From Epiperipatus broadwayi (lineage: Eukaryota > Onychophora > Udeonychophora > Euonychophora > Peripatidae), in NCBI GenBank assembly GCA_028023455.1, contig JAQFVV010012395.1, positions 3,906,001-3,970,000 of the forward strand: DNA of 64,000 nt, given 5' to 3'. Shown one piece after another: positions 1 to 10,803 of this stretch (the stretch's first letter is position 1; every line of letters begins with the position of its first letter). Below the pieces are notes generated by a model, which had not been told where the DNA came from, did no database searches, and was given only the letters and a program-made list of their open reading frames with translations. A program made the translations under genes and the position numbers.

Positions 1-83
1 GAAAGTGTAAAAGATTATTATCTTATATGCTGATAAAAGAATGAACAAAAGATATGCACAGAAGTTTCAAAACTGGATCGGGG

Positions 84-90
84 TATAAAA
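84..90 (+). promoter_or_regulatory. TATA box of LTR 1
   Basis: TATAAAA in GGGTATAAAAGGAGG. The same box is at 1927-1933 in the right LTR. Conservation in both LTRs supports a promoter role; the start site is not visible. Confidence 0.5.
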
Positions 91-170
91 GGAGGAGGAC
101 AACCTCGATCTAGGTCTTCTCTATACCTTCTAGTTACGCATCTGAAAGCTGGAGGTTTCCGCAAGCATAA

Positions 171-452
171 CCTGTGGCAGTAATAGATGTCTGCACAGAT
201 ATGCCACTTGCAGTACCCAGTCATCAAGCAAGCAATGGAGACGGGCCTTGTGAAGACCGCTTTTTGCAATAAAAGGATCATGACAACCATGCCTTTTCTC
301 CATGAGTGTAACCTGTGGCAGTAATATACGTCTGCACAGGTATGCCACTTGCTGTACCCAGTCGTCAAGCAAGCAATGGAAATGGTCCTTGTGAAGACTG
401 CTTTTTGCAATAAAAGGGTCATGACAGCCATGCCTTTTCTCTGGTTATAGAA
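171..452 (+). repeat. Two tandem 141-bp units inside the left LTR
   Basis: Both units (171-311 and 312-452) start CCTGTGGCAGTAATA and share the block from ATGCCACTTGC to TTTTGCAATAAAAGG and the end ATGCCTTTTCTC. The right LTR has a single unit at about 2021-2155, so the duplication arose after the two LTRs were made. Confidence 0.8.
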
Positions 453-1215
453 TAGAACAATAATGGAAGATGCCAGCAGGAGAGACCGATGGAAATTTTT
501 AGGAGCTCAGGATCCCAAAAACACACACCAACTTACCGGTAAGTTAAGAGTAACTTTTTCTAATTGTGACAAAGTTTGCAAACAGTTCAAAAAATTGATA
601 TCAAAATAATCCCGATCAAGACTTCAAATTTTATTCTTCAAGAGACTCTTGGGTACCCAGGAATTATAATCATTGAACTGTTTTTTTATTATTATTAATT
701 AATTCATATCTAGATTAGCATGTGTGTCATCTTTCCAATTAATTAAATTATAATGTTTTTGTTTTTTATTATTTATATTTTAATTTGTTAAAATAAAAAT
801 CTTTATTTCTAATACCTCTATTCATTGTACATTATTAATGATTATTAACAAATTTATTAAAGTTAATTATGATTTGAAAATATAATTTACCTTGCCAACG
901 CTGTACCGAAACTCAATCCTCCAGAGTTTCTAGATAATTTTGTCATAGCTAAATAAATAAAAAAGGGATGTTTGCTAGTGAATTCTAATATAGAATTCTG
1001 GCATCTTTCAAATAAATTAAAAGCTGGCTTACTTTACCCCATTATTTTAGTAGCTACATTAGTTAAAAGAGTGTTGTGTGACCAGGAAAAATAATTGCAT
1101 CCATTGAATCTTACTGAATTGTATGACAAAAAAATTTAATAGATAGGATGAAATTTGGTCACCGAGTACGAGTAGTTAACTCGTTTAAAACACAAAATAA
1201 GTAGTGGACATTACA

Positions 1216-1825
1216 ATGCCACCCAACTCATGGCTTGGACAATAACCACATCCTGAGATAGGAGTAAAATAATAAAATTTAAAAAATAGTTTTAAAAAAT
1301 AAAAACGAGCTAGTCAAACCAGATTATACAGTTAAAAATATATATTTTAAATATGTATAGAAAAACCGAGTAGAGACTTAAAATTTAAAAATAAAATTAG
1401 TTTAAACACCCATTTTATTCTCATCTTCTGGCAGCAGTGGTATTGTACCATTTTTTTATACGGTACAAATATATTGGCATCCGGTAAGATATTTAAAAGC
1501 TAAAAAAAAAAGTAAATTTAGCGATCTTTTAAAAGAAAACATTTTTAGATTTTTTCTGATTAGTATAATTTATTTTTTTAAAAAAACATACAATGAAAGT
1601 TAAAATTGTCGTTCGTATTTTTTTTTTATGTAATTAAAAATAAAAGTTAAATTGGAAAGAATAAATGACATGCAGATTACTGATCCAGATAAATTAAAAC
1701 AATTTCAAAAATAAAAAGATTGCAAGTAGAAAAGTAAAAATTCCAAAAGTAAAAAGATTACAATTAGAAAAATCTTTTTAATAATTAAAGATGGCAGAAT
1801 TATGCTAAAAAAAAAACAACAACTT
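1216..1825 (+). other. Internal region of LTR element 1
   Basis: It is non-coding and A-rich. It begins with a primer-binding-like segment, TGCCACCCAACTCATGG (1217-1233), and ends in an A/C-rich stretch just before the right LTR. I see no gag, protease, integrase or RT motif in any frame. Confidence 0.55.
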
Positions 1826-2912
1826 TGTAACTTAAATTTAAGAGAAAGTGTAAAAGATTATTATCTTATATGCTGATAAAAGAACGAACAAAAGATATGC
1901 GCAGAAGTTTCAAAACTGGATCAGGGTATAAAAGGAGGAGGACAACCTTGATCTAGGTCTTCTCTATACCTTCTAGTTACGTGTCTGAAATCTGGAGGTT
2001 TCCGCGAGCATAACCTGTGGCAGTAAAAGACGTCTGCACAGGTATGCCACTTGCAGTACCCAGTCATCAAGCAAGCAATGGAGACGGGGCTTGTGAAGAC
2101 TGCTTTTTGCAATAAAAGGGTCACAACAACCATGCCTTTTCTCCGGTTATAGAATGGAACAATAATGGAAGATGCCGGCAGGAGAGACCGATGAAAATTT
2201 TTAGGAGCTCGGGATCCGAAAAACACACACCAACTTACCGATAAGTTAAGAGTAACTTTTTCTAATTGTGACAAAGTTTGCAAACAATTCAAAAAATTGA
2301 TATCAAAATAATCCCGATCAAGACTTCAAATTTTATTCTTCAAGAGACTCTTGTGTACCCAAGAACTATAATCATTGAACTGTTTTTTTATTATTAATTA
2401 ATTCATATCTAGATTAGTGTGTGTGTCATCTTTCCAATTAATTAAATCATAATGTATTTGTTTTTTATTTATATTTTAATTTGTTAAAATAAAAATCTTT
2501 ATTTCTAATACCCCTATTCATTGTACATTATTAATGATTATTAACAAATTTATTAAAGTTAATTATGATTTCAAAATATAATTTACCTTGCCAATGCTGT
2601 ACCGAAACTCAATCCTCCAGAGTTTCTAGATAATTTTGTCGTAGCTAAATAAATAAAAAAGGGATGTTTGCCAGTGAATTCTAATATAGAATTCTGGCGC
2701 CTTTCAAATAAATTAAAGGCTGGCTTATTTTACCCCATTATTTTAGTAGCTACATTAGTTAAAAGAGTGTTGTGTGACCAGGAAAAATAATTGCGTCCAT
2801 TAAATCTTACTGAATTGTATGACGAAACAAATTTAATAGATAGGATGTAATTTGGTCACTGAGTACGAGAAGTTAACTTGTTTAAAACACAAAATAAGTA
2901 GTGGACACTACA
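1826..2912 (+). repeat. Right LTR of element 1
   Basis: It starts TGTAAC at 1826 and ends CACTACA at 2912. TATAAAA is at 1927-1933. An 18-bp (AT)n tract (2913-2930) separates it from the next LTR element. Confidence 0.7.
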
Positions 2913-2930
2913 ATATATATATATATATAT

Positions 2931-5121
2931 TGTAATGGGCACAGACAACGTTACATTGTTTTTTTATTAGTAAACATGAAAAGAATAAAAGTTCGCAAAT
3001 AAAACTTCCTTTTTAAGAATTAAAAATTGAAAATTAAAATTCTATACTAAACTCATATATATATATATAAAATCACACAGATGAAAAAAAATTATTAAAA
3101 TAAAACTTTATTAAAAATAGAAAAAGTATTTTAAAAGCAAAAACTTAAAAAAGATTTAGAGATAAAAATATATCTTTAAGTTTGAAAACAAATTAATTAA
3201 TGTTATTGAAAAATGGAAATGATTATTTTAATTAGTCAAAGTGAACTAGCCTTTGGGCATTTAAATGTATAAGCAATGGTCAGATAGGAAAACAATAGAA
3301 ACTAATAGCAAATGAGAGAAATCCATCGGGAAATCGGACCTCAATGGAAGGATCATCATCATCGATGACGTAATGTCCATTGGATCCTAAAGTTACATAT
3401 AAAAGAAAAAGTTTGATAATAAAATTTTTAGTTGAGTAAAGAAAATAGAAGAGATGTGACTATATGTGTTAGTGCGGAGTTGAAGGAGAAGGGATTGAAA
3501 AGATGCACTCTTCAATCCCTTCAATCTCGTTAAAAAATGAAAGAGAAATGACATCGTTTTCCTAGATTGAGGACCATAGGACATCGAGGGAATTAACGCT
3601 GGCTCCAAATGGCAAGCAACTGCAAGAAATTAGAAACTACGGACTTGTTAAAACTGTAAGAACTTTATAAAATCTAATGAACAATATTAATTTGAAAACA
3701 CTAAGAACTTTAAAATATAAACTTTCCCAGTATTTAATTTATAGAAATAGAATCCTATCTGACCAAACTAAATTCTTTATTAATTCTTTTTATTTGATGT
3801 ATTTCTTTTTAAAATCATTTCCATTTATTTATTTTTTTTGTTCTTTTAAGTTTTATTTATGATTGTTGTTTGTCGCTAATTTAATATTATATAAATGTTA
3901 AACTTAAGTCGGGCGTGAATGGCTAAATAGATTTGTAAAGTTATATTAGGGGAGGGTAATCTTAGGTTATTTGTTTCGTAGTTAAATTAGGTCAATGGAT
4001 TGGATATATTGGTGTAATTAGTAGATGTAGTACGAGATTCGCTATGGGCAGAATCGCTTTATATGCTGCACACTTCCTTTTTGGCCTATGGAATGCGATT
4101 CGTAAGTCGGCAAAATGACCACAGTCCTTTCCTATGGAGTTTTTTTTTTTATTGCTCTTCTTGTCAGATAGATGTAGTATTCCTATCTGACGAGAGGCAA
4201 TTTCTTCTCTTAACCTTTTGTGCTGCTGTATTTCGTATTACATTGAATGCATCGATATATCAGATGAATTGACGTTGGTTTGACTGCGAACTTTTGGCCT
4301 AAGGTTAAATAAGGATAGAATATTTTCTTTCAAATGCAAATCTATGTAGTCTATTCATACTCGACACTCTAAATAAAAATGCATTAAATTTAAGTTGGGT
4401 ATGGACGTTGCATGGATTTGTTATCGGTTAATTATGTTTTTGGTTTTCATATTTGATCAAAATATATAGACATTCGGTAAATAATGATACCTTATGGTGA
4501 GTATCTAAAATGTATTTATTCGGATGTCTTTTAAGTTATTGGTGTCAATGCGGCATCTTATGATGAATGCTATTGGGTTTCTTATAAATTTCCCTCTGCA
4601 ATTCCACCAATGATTTTATATTTTGATCGTTTATGTTTATTTTGAAATGTTTTTGACCGTGTAATCTATGTAACCGATCTATACTCAACATTATAAAACA
4701 AACTTTTATAAATCCATCTGTGCGAACTTATAATAGTATAAAAATTAAAATGTCAATTAAAATCTAAAAATAAAGTTAAAAATAATGTTAAATGTTAAAG
4801 TAAACATACTAAAATAATAATGTTAAATTTTATATATATATGTGTGCGTAAATAAATGTTTGTATGTATAATTACTGGCAGTGGCTTATTTTATTCTTTT
4901 TTTATATATCTTAGATGGGAATTTAATATAAAATATAAATCTCTGCTATTCCACTGAGCTAGTGACAATGGGCTAATGACCGGAATCAAAATAAATAAAA
5001 TTTAAAAATTTTTTTTTTGACTTACGTATCTGCCTACTTTATAAATTTTCTAGGTTCAAATGCCTAGTGGCGCCCTTGTAGTGCAGATTACGTTAAGTCT
5101 CACTTTCTCCGGATTGTTACA
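2931..5121 (+). repeat. Left LTR of element 2, copy 1
   Basis: 2191 bp, from TGTAATGGGC to GTTACA. It shares blocks along its whole length with 5851-8044, 53043-55178, 57616-59555 and 60358-62291. Examples are the region around AGCTAGTGACAATGGG and the GATGTCTTTTAAGTTATTGG block. Confidence 0.75.
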
Positions 5122-5850
5122 ACTGGTGCCCAATGTGGGGCCGATCTATTAATAAACCACGTATACCCTGAGTAAATTTCTTTTGTCAAAATGAAATATT
5201 TTTATCTGTTTACATAAAGTCATATACTTTAAATCTTATAAAAGCACTGCCAGAAAGAAATTGCACATATATTAAACACGAGAAAGTATTAATAATTTTA
5301 AATTGTATTTTGTTAAAAAGAAAGTCAAAAGGTTGCAATTAATATGTTTTTTTGTTTGTTAATATATATTATGCTTTAACGTGTATAGGCGCGCACAGCC
5401 ACGTAAGTTTATGATCGTAAATGTGGTACCTTACGATGAGTACTGTTTGGGAATTACTTCAGTGTAACCCTATGTATGCATTTCAGTCAGTCATAAATAA
5501 GTTGGTGGTATTTATAATTGTGCTGCAAATATACACGTATAAACCCATTATTTCTTAAAACATATTTACCTCAATGCAACCTTCTTAAATAAATAATTTA
5601 TATAATTTGCTTGTCGTGCCATTTGTTAGAAATGAAATATAGAGAAAATAGAATTCTTGGGGGGAGGAGGTGTAAACGTGATTGGTTCTTCGGAAAACGA
5701 TAGTAAACATTTTTTTTTTGTATATAGTCTTTTTGTAAAATTACTAACCGGATGTTTTTGTAAATGTCTTCGTTAATCGTGTACCGTAATTACTAACCCT
5801 AAGTAAAATATTTTTTTTTGTTTATTTTTTTTTAAGCAAGTTTACTGATA
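5122..5850 (+). other. Internal region of element 2 with primer-binding site
   Basis: A primer-binding-like site is at 5124-5141, then AT-rich sequence with no open frame of note. A G-rich purine tract, GGGGGGAGGAGG (5659-5670), looks like a polypurine tract but lies about 180 bp before the right LTR instead of next to it. The same order is kept in the copy at 59556-60357. Confidence 0.6.
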
Positions 5851-8044
5851 TGTAATGGGCACATACGATGTTACATTATTTTTTTTATTAGTAAACATGA
5901 AAAGAATAAAAGTTCGCAAATAAAACTTCCTTTTTAAGAATTAAAAATTGAAAATTAAAATTCTATACTAAACTCATATATATATAAAATCGCACAGATG
6001 AAAAAAAATTATTAAAATAAAACTTTATTAAAAATAGAAAAAGTATTTTAAAAGCAAAAACTTAAAAAAGATTTAGAGATAAAAATATATCTTTAAGTTT
6101 GAAAACAAATTAATTAATGTTATTGAAAAATGGAAATGATTATTTTAATTAGTCAAAGTGAACTAGCCTTTGGGCATTTAAATGTATAAGCAATGGTCAG
6201 ATAGGAGAAAACAATAGAAACTAATAGCAAATGAGAGAAATCCATCGGGAAATCGGACCTCAACGGAAGGATCATCATCATCGATGACGTAATGTCCATT
6301 GGATCCTAAAGTTACATATAAAAGAAAAAGTTTGATAATAAAATTTTTAGTGAGTAAAGAAAATAGAAGAGATGTGACTATATGTGTTAGTGCGGAGTTG
6401 AAGGAGAAGGGATTGAAAAGATGCACTCTTCAATCCCTTCAATCTCGTTAAAAAATGAAAGAGAAATGACATCGTTTTCCTAGATTGAGGACCATAGGAC
6501 ATCGAGGGAATTAACGCTGGCTCCAAATGACAAGCAACTGCAAGAAATTAGAAACTACGGACTTGTTAAAACTGTAAGAACTTTATAAAATCTAATGAAC
6601 AATATTAATTTGAAAACACTAAGAACTTTAAAATATAAACTTTCCCAGTATTTAATTTATAGAAATAGAATCCTATCTGACCAAACTAAATTCTTTATTA
6701 ATTCTTTTTATTTGATGTATTTCTTTTTAAAATCATTTCCATTTATTTATTTTTTTTTGTTCTTTTAAGTTTTATTTATGATTGTTGTTTGTCGCTAATT
6801 TAATATTATATAAATGTTAAACTTAAGTCGGGCGTGAATGGCTATATAGATTTGTAAAGTTATATTAGGGGAGGGTAATCTTAGGTTATTTGTTTTGTAG
6901 TTAAATTAGGTCAATGGATTGGATATATTGGTGTAATTAGTAGATGTAGTACGAGATTCGCTATGGGCAGAATCGCTTTATATGCCGCACACTTCCTTTT
7001 TGGCCTATGGAATGTGATTCGTAAGTCGGCAAAATGACCGCAGTCCTTTCCTATGGAGTTTTTTTTTTATTGCTCTTCTTGTCAGATAGATGTAGTATTC
7101 CTATCTGACGAGAGGCAATTTCTTCTCTTAACCTTTTGTGCTGCCGTATTTCGTATTACATTGAATGCATCGATATATCAGATGAATTGACGTTGGTTTG
7201 ACTGCGAACTTTTGGCCTAAGGTTAAATAAGGATAGAATATTTTCTTTCAAATGCAAATCTATGTAGTCTATTCATACCTGACACTCTAAATAAAAATGC
7301 ATTAAATTTAAGTTGGGTATGGATGATGCATGGATTCGTTATTGGTTAATTATGTTTTTGGTTTTCATATTTGATCAAAATATATAGACATTCGGTAAAT
7401 AATGATACCTTATGGTGAGTATCTAAAATGTATTTATTCGGATGTCTTTTAAGTTATTGGTGTCAATGCGGCATCTTACGATGAATGCTATTGGGTTTCT
7501 TATAAATTGCCCTCTGCAATTCCACCATTGATTTTATATTTTGATCGTTTATGTTTATATTGAAATGTTTTTGACCGTGTAATCTATGTAACTGATCTAT
7601 ACTCAACATTATAAAACAAACTTTTATAAATCCATCTGTGCGAACTTATAATAGTATAAAAATTAAAATGTAAATTAAAATCTAAAAATAAAAGTTAAAA
7701 ATAATGTTAAATGTTAAAGTAAACATACTAAAATAATAATGTTAAATTTTATATATATATGTGCGTAAATAAATGTTTGTGTGTATAATTACTGGCAGTG
7801 GCTTATTTTATTCTTTTTTTATATATCTTAGATGGGAATTTAATATAAAATATAAATCTCTGCTGTTCCACTGAGCTAGTGACAATGGGATAACAACCGG
7901 AATCAAAATATATTAAATTAAAATTATTATTTTTTTTTTTACTTACATATATGCCTACTTTATAAATTTTTCTAGTTTCAAATACCTAGATGGCGCCCTT
8001 GTAGTGCAGATTGCGTTAAGTCTCACTTTCTCTGGATCATTACA
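5851..8044 (+). repeat. Right LTR of element 2, copy 1
   Basis: 2194 bp, from TGTAATGGGC to ATTACA, followed by (AT)n. It differs from the left LTR by scattered substitutions and short indels, such as different (TA)n lengths. Confidence 0.75.
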
Positions 8045-9490
8045 ATATATATATATGTGTGTGTTCATAAATGAGTGTGATACCATTGTGTTATCTGGTC
8101 ACTTATACCCAGCAATTTACTTTAAGTAGTAGTATGTTGTAAATGCACCTTTTTACCAAGTAGCATATGCTTTATTTTTATATATTCTTTGTTCACACAC
8201 AAGTGTAAAGCAGAGGCTGTTTCCTGTCCCTTACACTTAGTTAGTGCTTTTGTTATTTATTTACCTGTGCTGCAGCCTAAAAAGATTGATATTAGTCCAG
8301 TTTTTCTAAAACTGTGTTGTGATCAATTGTATTAATAAATAGTGGTGTCAGTTTATCTATTCAGTAAATCTGTGTCTGTTCAGAAACAGTTAATATATGT
8401 ACTACTGTATATTATGTGTGCATAGTAATAATAATAAAATCAATGAATATCTAGTCATATTCATTTGCCTTCAAAGTAGATAGGGCAGATAAGAGAAATA
8501 AAATTGTAATTATGCTAAATTCAATCCTTAGTAGAAGAACTAATAAACTATTTTCCATGGATTGCTGTCAATCAGGTTATTGTTTGTGTTGCGATCATGT
8601 GTATACATAAATAAGTTATAATTTGTCATTATTTTTTAGCATTTGTCATTTATTGCAATCAGTAAGGTTAATTAAAATATAATAGTCTCTTGTATCTAAT
8701 TGATCTTAGCAGACTATAAAAAAAAGTATTTGATCATTTTGGCATGATAATGTGGAGCTCACCTGAAAATTACCTGTGGGTGAGTTTCATGTGAGCTTAA
8801 CATTTTGGACCATTACAATATATACTTTTATATATTATAAGCTTTTATATGTGCAGAAGTTGTATAAATAATTGGAACACCTATCATGTGAGCATGATAT
8901 TTTTTATATCATGTAATATAAAAATAAAATATATACTAATCTAATATTTCTTTTACAGACAAAAGTCTAAACAGGAATATCTGACAGTTATCTTAAATTT
9001 TATAGGCTTAGAAGAAATAATATCAAACTTATCTCATTAATGGTGATTGAATAACTTGATCTTTAGAGTTTTAAGAGTGATGATGAGTTACACTATATAT
9101 ATAAAAAATAGAACCTAGTAGAGGTAACTGTACTAAAATATCTGCACAGTGATTTTTCTACCATAAAAAAAACAGATTATAGCCAATAACTTTAGAGTAC
9201 TGTATCTTTTTAAAAAATCCATTATGATGTTTATGAGAGAAATATTTGTAACCAGGCTGCTCTTTTAAAGACATTAAGTTATTTGTAAATTTTATAATTG
9301 AAAAAATACTGATTGTAATGCATATAAGATTTGTTCAGTAGATAATTAAAAATATATATATTCAAACTAATCACTGTTTATGCTTTTTTTTAAAAATTGG
9401 AATTGTCTTGTGATTACCCCAAAACCCATCACCCAGACTGCATTTTGTGACTGTGAGATATGTTGATAGACCTGTTGCAATTGAAAAACC
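8045..9490. other. AT-rich stretch with one hairpin, no gene seen
   Basis: No coding signal is seen. A small hairpin spans about 8755-8800: AGCTCACCTGAAA pairs with TTTCATGTGAGCT at 12 of 13 positions. It is followed by GACCATTACA, which resembles the 3' end of the LTR family, so a fragment of an unrecognised repeat may be present. Confidence 0.35.
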
Positions 9491-9505
9491 ATGTCATGAC
9501 ATTGT

Positions 9506-9598
9506 TAATAAGAGTATCAAGCTCTCCATACAGTAAAGCCACCACCAAGTGCCAGCCTTGGTAATCAATTGATGCAGGAAGGTGCATAAAATCATGTA
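9506..9598 (-). mobile_element. Truncated hammerhead-family foldback element (copy a)
   Basis: A 93-bp insert is bounded by a perfect 15-bp direct repeat, ATGTCATGACATTGT, at 9491-9505 and 9599-9613. Its body (CTCTCCATACAGTA, then a ..GATGCAGGAAGGTGCATAAAAT block) matches the left arm of the copy at 52116-52587, with no ribozyme core. A short copy with an intact target duplication is what an incompletely reverse-transcribed insertion would leave. The strand is given relative to the hammerhead sense of the family. Confidence 0.65.
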
Positions 9599-9613
9599 AT
9601 GTCATGACATTGT

Positions 9614-10620
9614 CCCCATTATAACATTTCAAAAATGCCCTGTTGGTGTTTATTAATTTAATATTTTTAAAAACCACATTCATTCAAAACTATAAATATT
9701 GTTTTTAAATCAGCAATAACCCTCTAAAATGAGATTGATTCCATTTATATAGTCCACATGATCTTTTCAGTCATCTTTATTTAAATATAAATGGAGCTTT
9801 ATGAACCTTTCTTGAATAACAAATGAGTCATAATATGCTTTACTAACATCTTTTAGAGAGTTTGAAGCTTTTCTCCATGATTATTATATTAATATTCTTA
9901 TAGACATTGTACAAATGTTATATATTATCATTATACATAGAATTTAAGCACAGTTTTTATTATTTTTTTGTCCAGTTTGTGTTTATATGGGCATATTTAT
10001 TTAAATATAGTAAGTATAAATGAGTATGTTTACATAAAGTTTATTTTTAAATTTTTATCTAACTTAAAATAATTTATTTTTAAAAAAAGAATGTGAGAAT
10101 AATTTTTAAAATATGAGTGAAAGATATTTAAAACCTGTTATTTCAGAAACTATGTAATGCAGTCTATTATTACGTTTATACACACAATAATCATAAATGG
10201 AAAGTAATAATTAATATGCTTAGTTACCATAACTACAAAGCAAACATTCCTTATTTTATAAAGTAAAACAATAAACACACTCACACTTAGAATATATATG
10301 TGTGTATACAAATATGTAAAATAAAGCAATTCTTCACCCTGTTGCCATTTGTAGTAGTTAATGAATACAAAATGGTGATATCGCTTCTGTTTTTGCCATT
10401 GTCAAATTAATTTTGAAATTCAAAACTGTACGTTTTGTATTCATACTCCTGAAATGCAAATTTAATAATCTATGTTTGTATGAAAATGTGGGATGATGGC
10501 ATTTTACTTATAATTATATATTGAATTATTCCATCATATGGAATTAACTGTTAAATGATTTTTTTTTAAACTCGAATTTTATTTAACCTTTTCAAAACAT
10601 AGGTTAGAATGTAACACAAT
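9614..10620. other. AT-rich stretch, no feature recognised
   Basis: I see no gene, no clear inverted repeat and no dispersed repeat shared with the rest of the window, only short A/T runs and a CA-rich patch near 10270. Confidence 0.35.
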
Positions 10621-10751
10621 ATTCTGAATGGTATTAAAGAACTGATATCCTGACCTAAAATAATACTAGCATTGGAACCAAATCTAGAATTTTTAGATTT
10701 GTGGATACTGGATTTTAGGTGATGCTCTTACCCACTAGGCTATTCTATAAA
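10600..10751 (-). mobile_element. tRNA-derived SINE, family S2, copy 1
   Basis: On the minus strand, TAGCCTAGTGGGTAAGAGC matches an RNA polymerase III A box and GGTTCCAATGC about 50 bases later matches a B box. The following CTAGTA...GTCAGG body is shared with the minus-strand copy at 22560-22694, so this is a dispersed SINE and not a functional tRNA gene. Outer ends are approximate. Confidence 0.55.
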
Positions 10752-10803
10752 AGGCAACATTCAGTAAAAATTTTATATACTTATCTATGAAGATCCTCAT
10801 GAT

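Larger units (their letters stand above)
1..1215 (+). repeat. Left LTR of element 1 (partial)
   Basis: Direct-repeat partner of 1826-2912. It ends in ATTACA at 1215. A TATAAAA box is at 84-90, followed by a purine-rich GGAGGAGG stretch, which fits a U3 promoter on the plus strand. It is longer than its partner because a 141-bp segment is duplicated inside it (171-452). Confidence 0.7.
1..2912 (+). mobile_element. Non-coding LTR retroelement 1, left edge cut by the window
   Basis: Positions 1-1215 and 1826-2912 are near-identical direct repeats of about 1.1 kb, read as the two LTRs. They enclose 610 bases (1216-1825) with no usable open frame. The right LTR runs TGTAAC...CTACA and the left one ends ATTACA. 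By alignment about 18 bases of the left LTR lie outside the window. A degenerate primer-binding site follows the left LTR at 1217-1234. The leader after it resembles that of element 2 (both have AATAA-CCAC-CCTGAG spacing), so the families are probably related. Without gag-pol this would be non-autonomous. No target duplication can be read because the right flank is (AT)n. Confidence 0.7.
2931..8044 (+). mobile_element. Long-LTR, non-coding LTR retroelement 2, copy 1
   Basis: Two near-identical direct repeats of 2191 and 2194 bp (2931-5121 and 5851-8044) both start TGTAATGGGC and end (A/G)TTACA, giving a terminal TGTAA(T)/(A)TTACA inverted repeat as expected of LTRs. Two bases after the left LTR is a segment resembling a lysine-tRNA primer-binding site, TGGTGCCCAATGTGGGGC (5124-5141). 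The 729-base internal region has no gag-pol, so the element must rely on proteins supplied elsewhere (LARD-like). Both flanks are (AT)n, which hides any target duplication. The short open frames inside the LTRs show no family resemblance and are taken as chance. Confidence 0.75.

Noticed and set aside
18-431. 137-codon minus-strand frame at the window start
   Set aside because: It lies in the LTR and its 141-bp tandem units; the repeated peptide is a by-product of the DNA repeat and has no domain.
3393-4272. Short frames inside the long LTRs
   Set aside because: Not preserved between LTR copies (frames shift or stop), so not coding.
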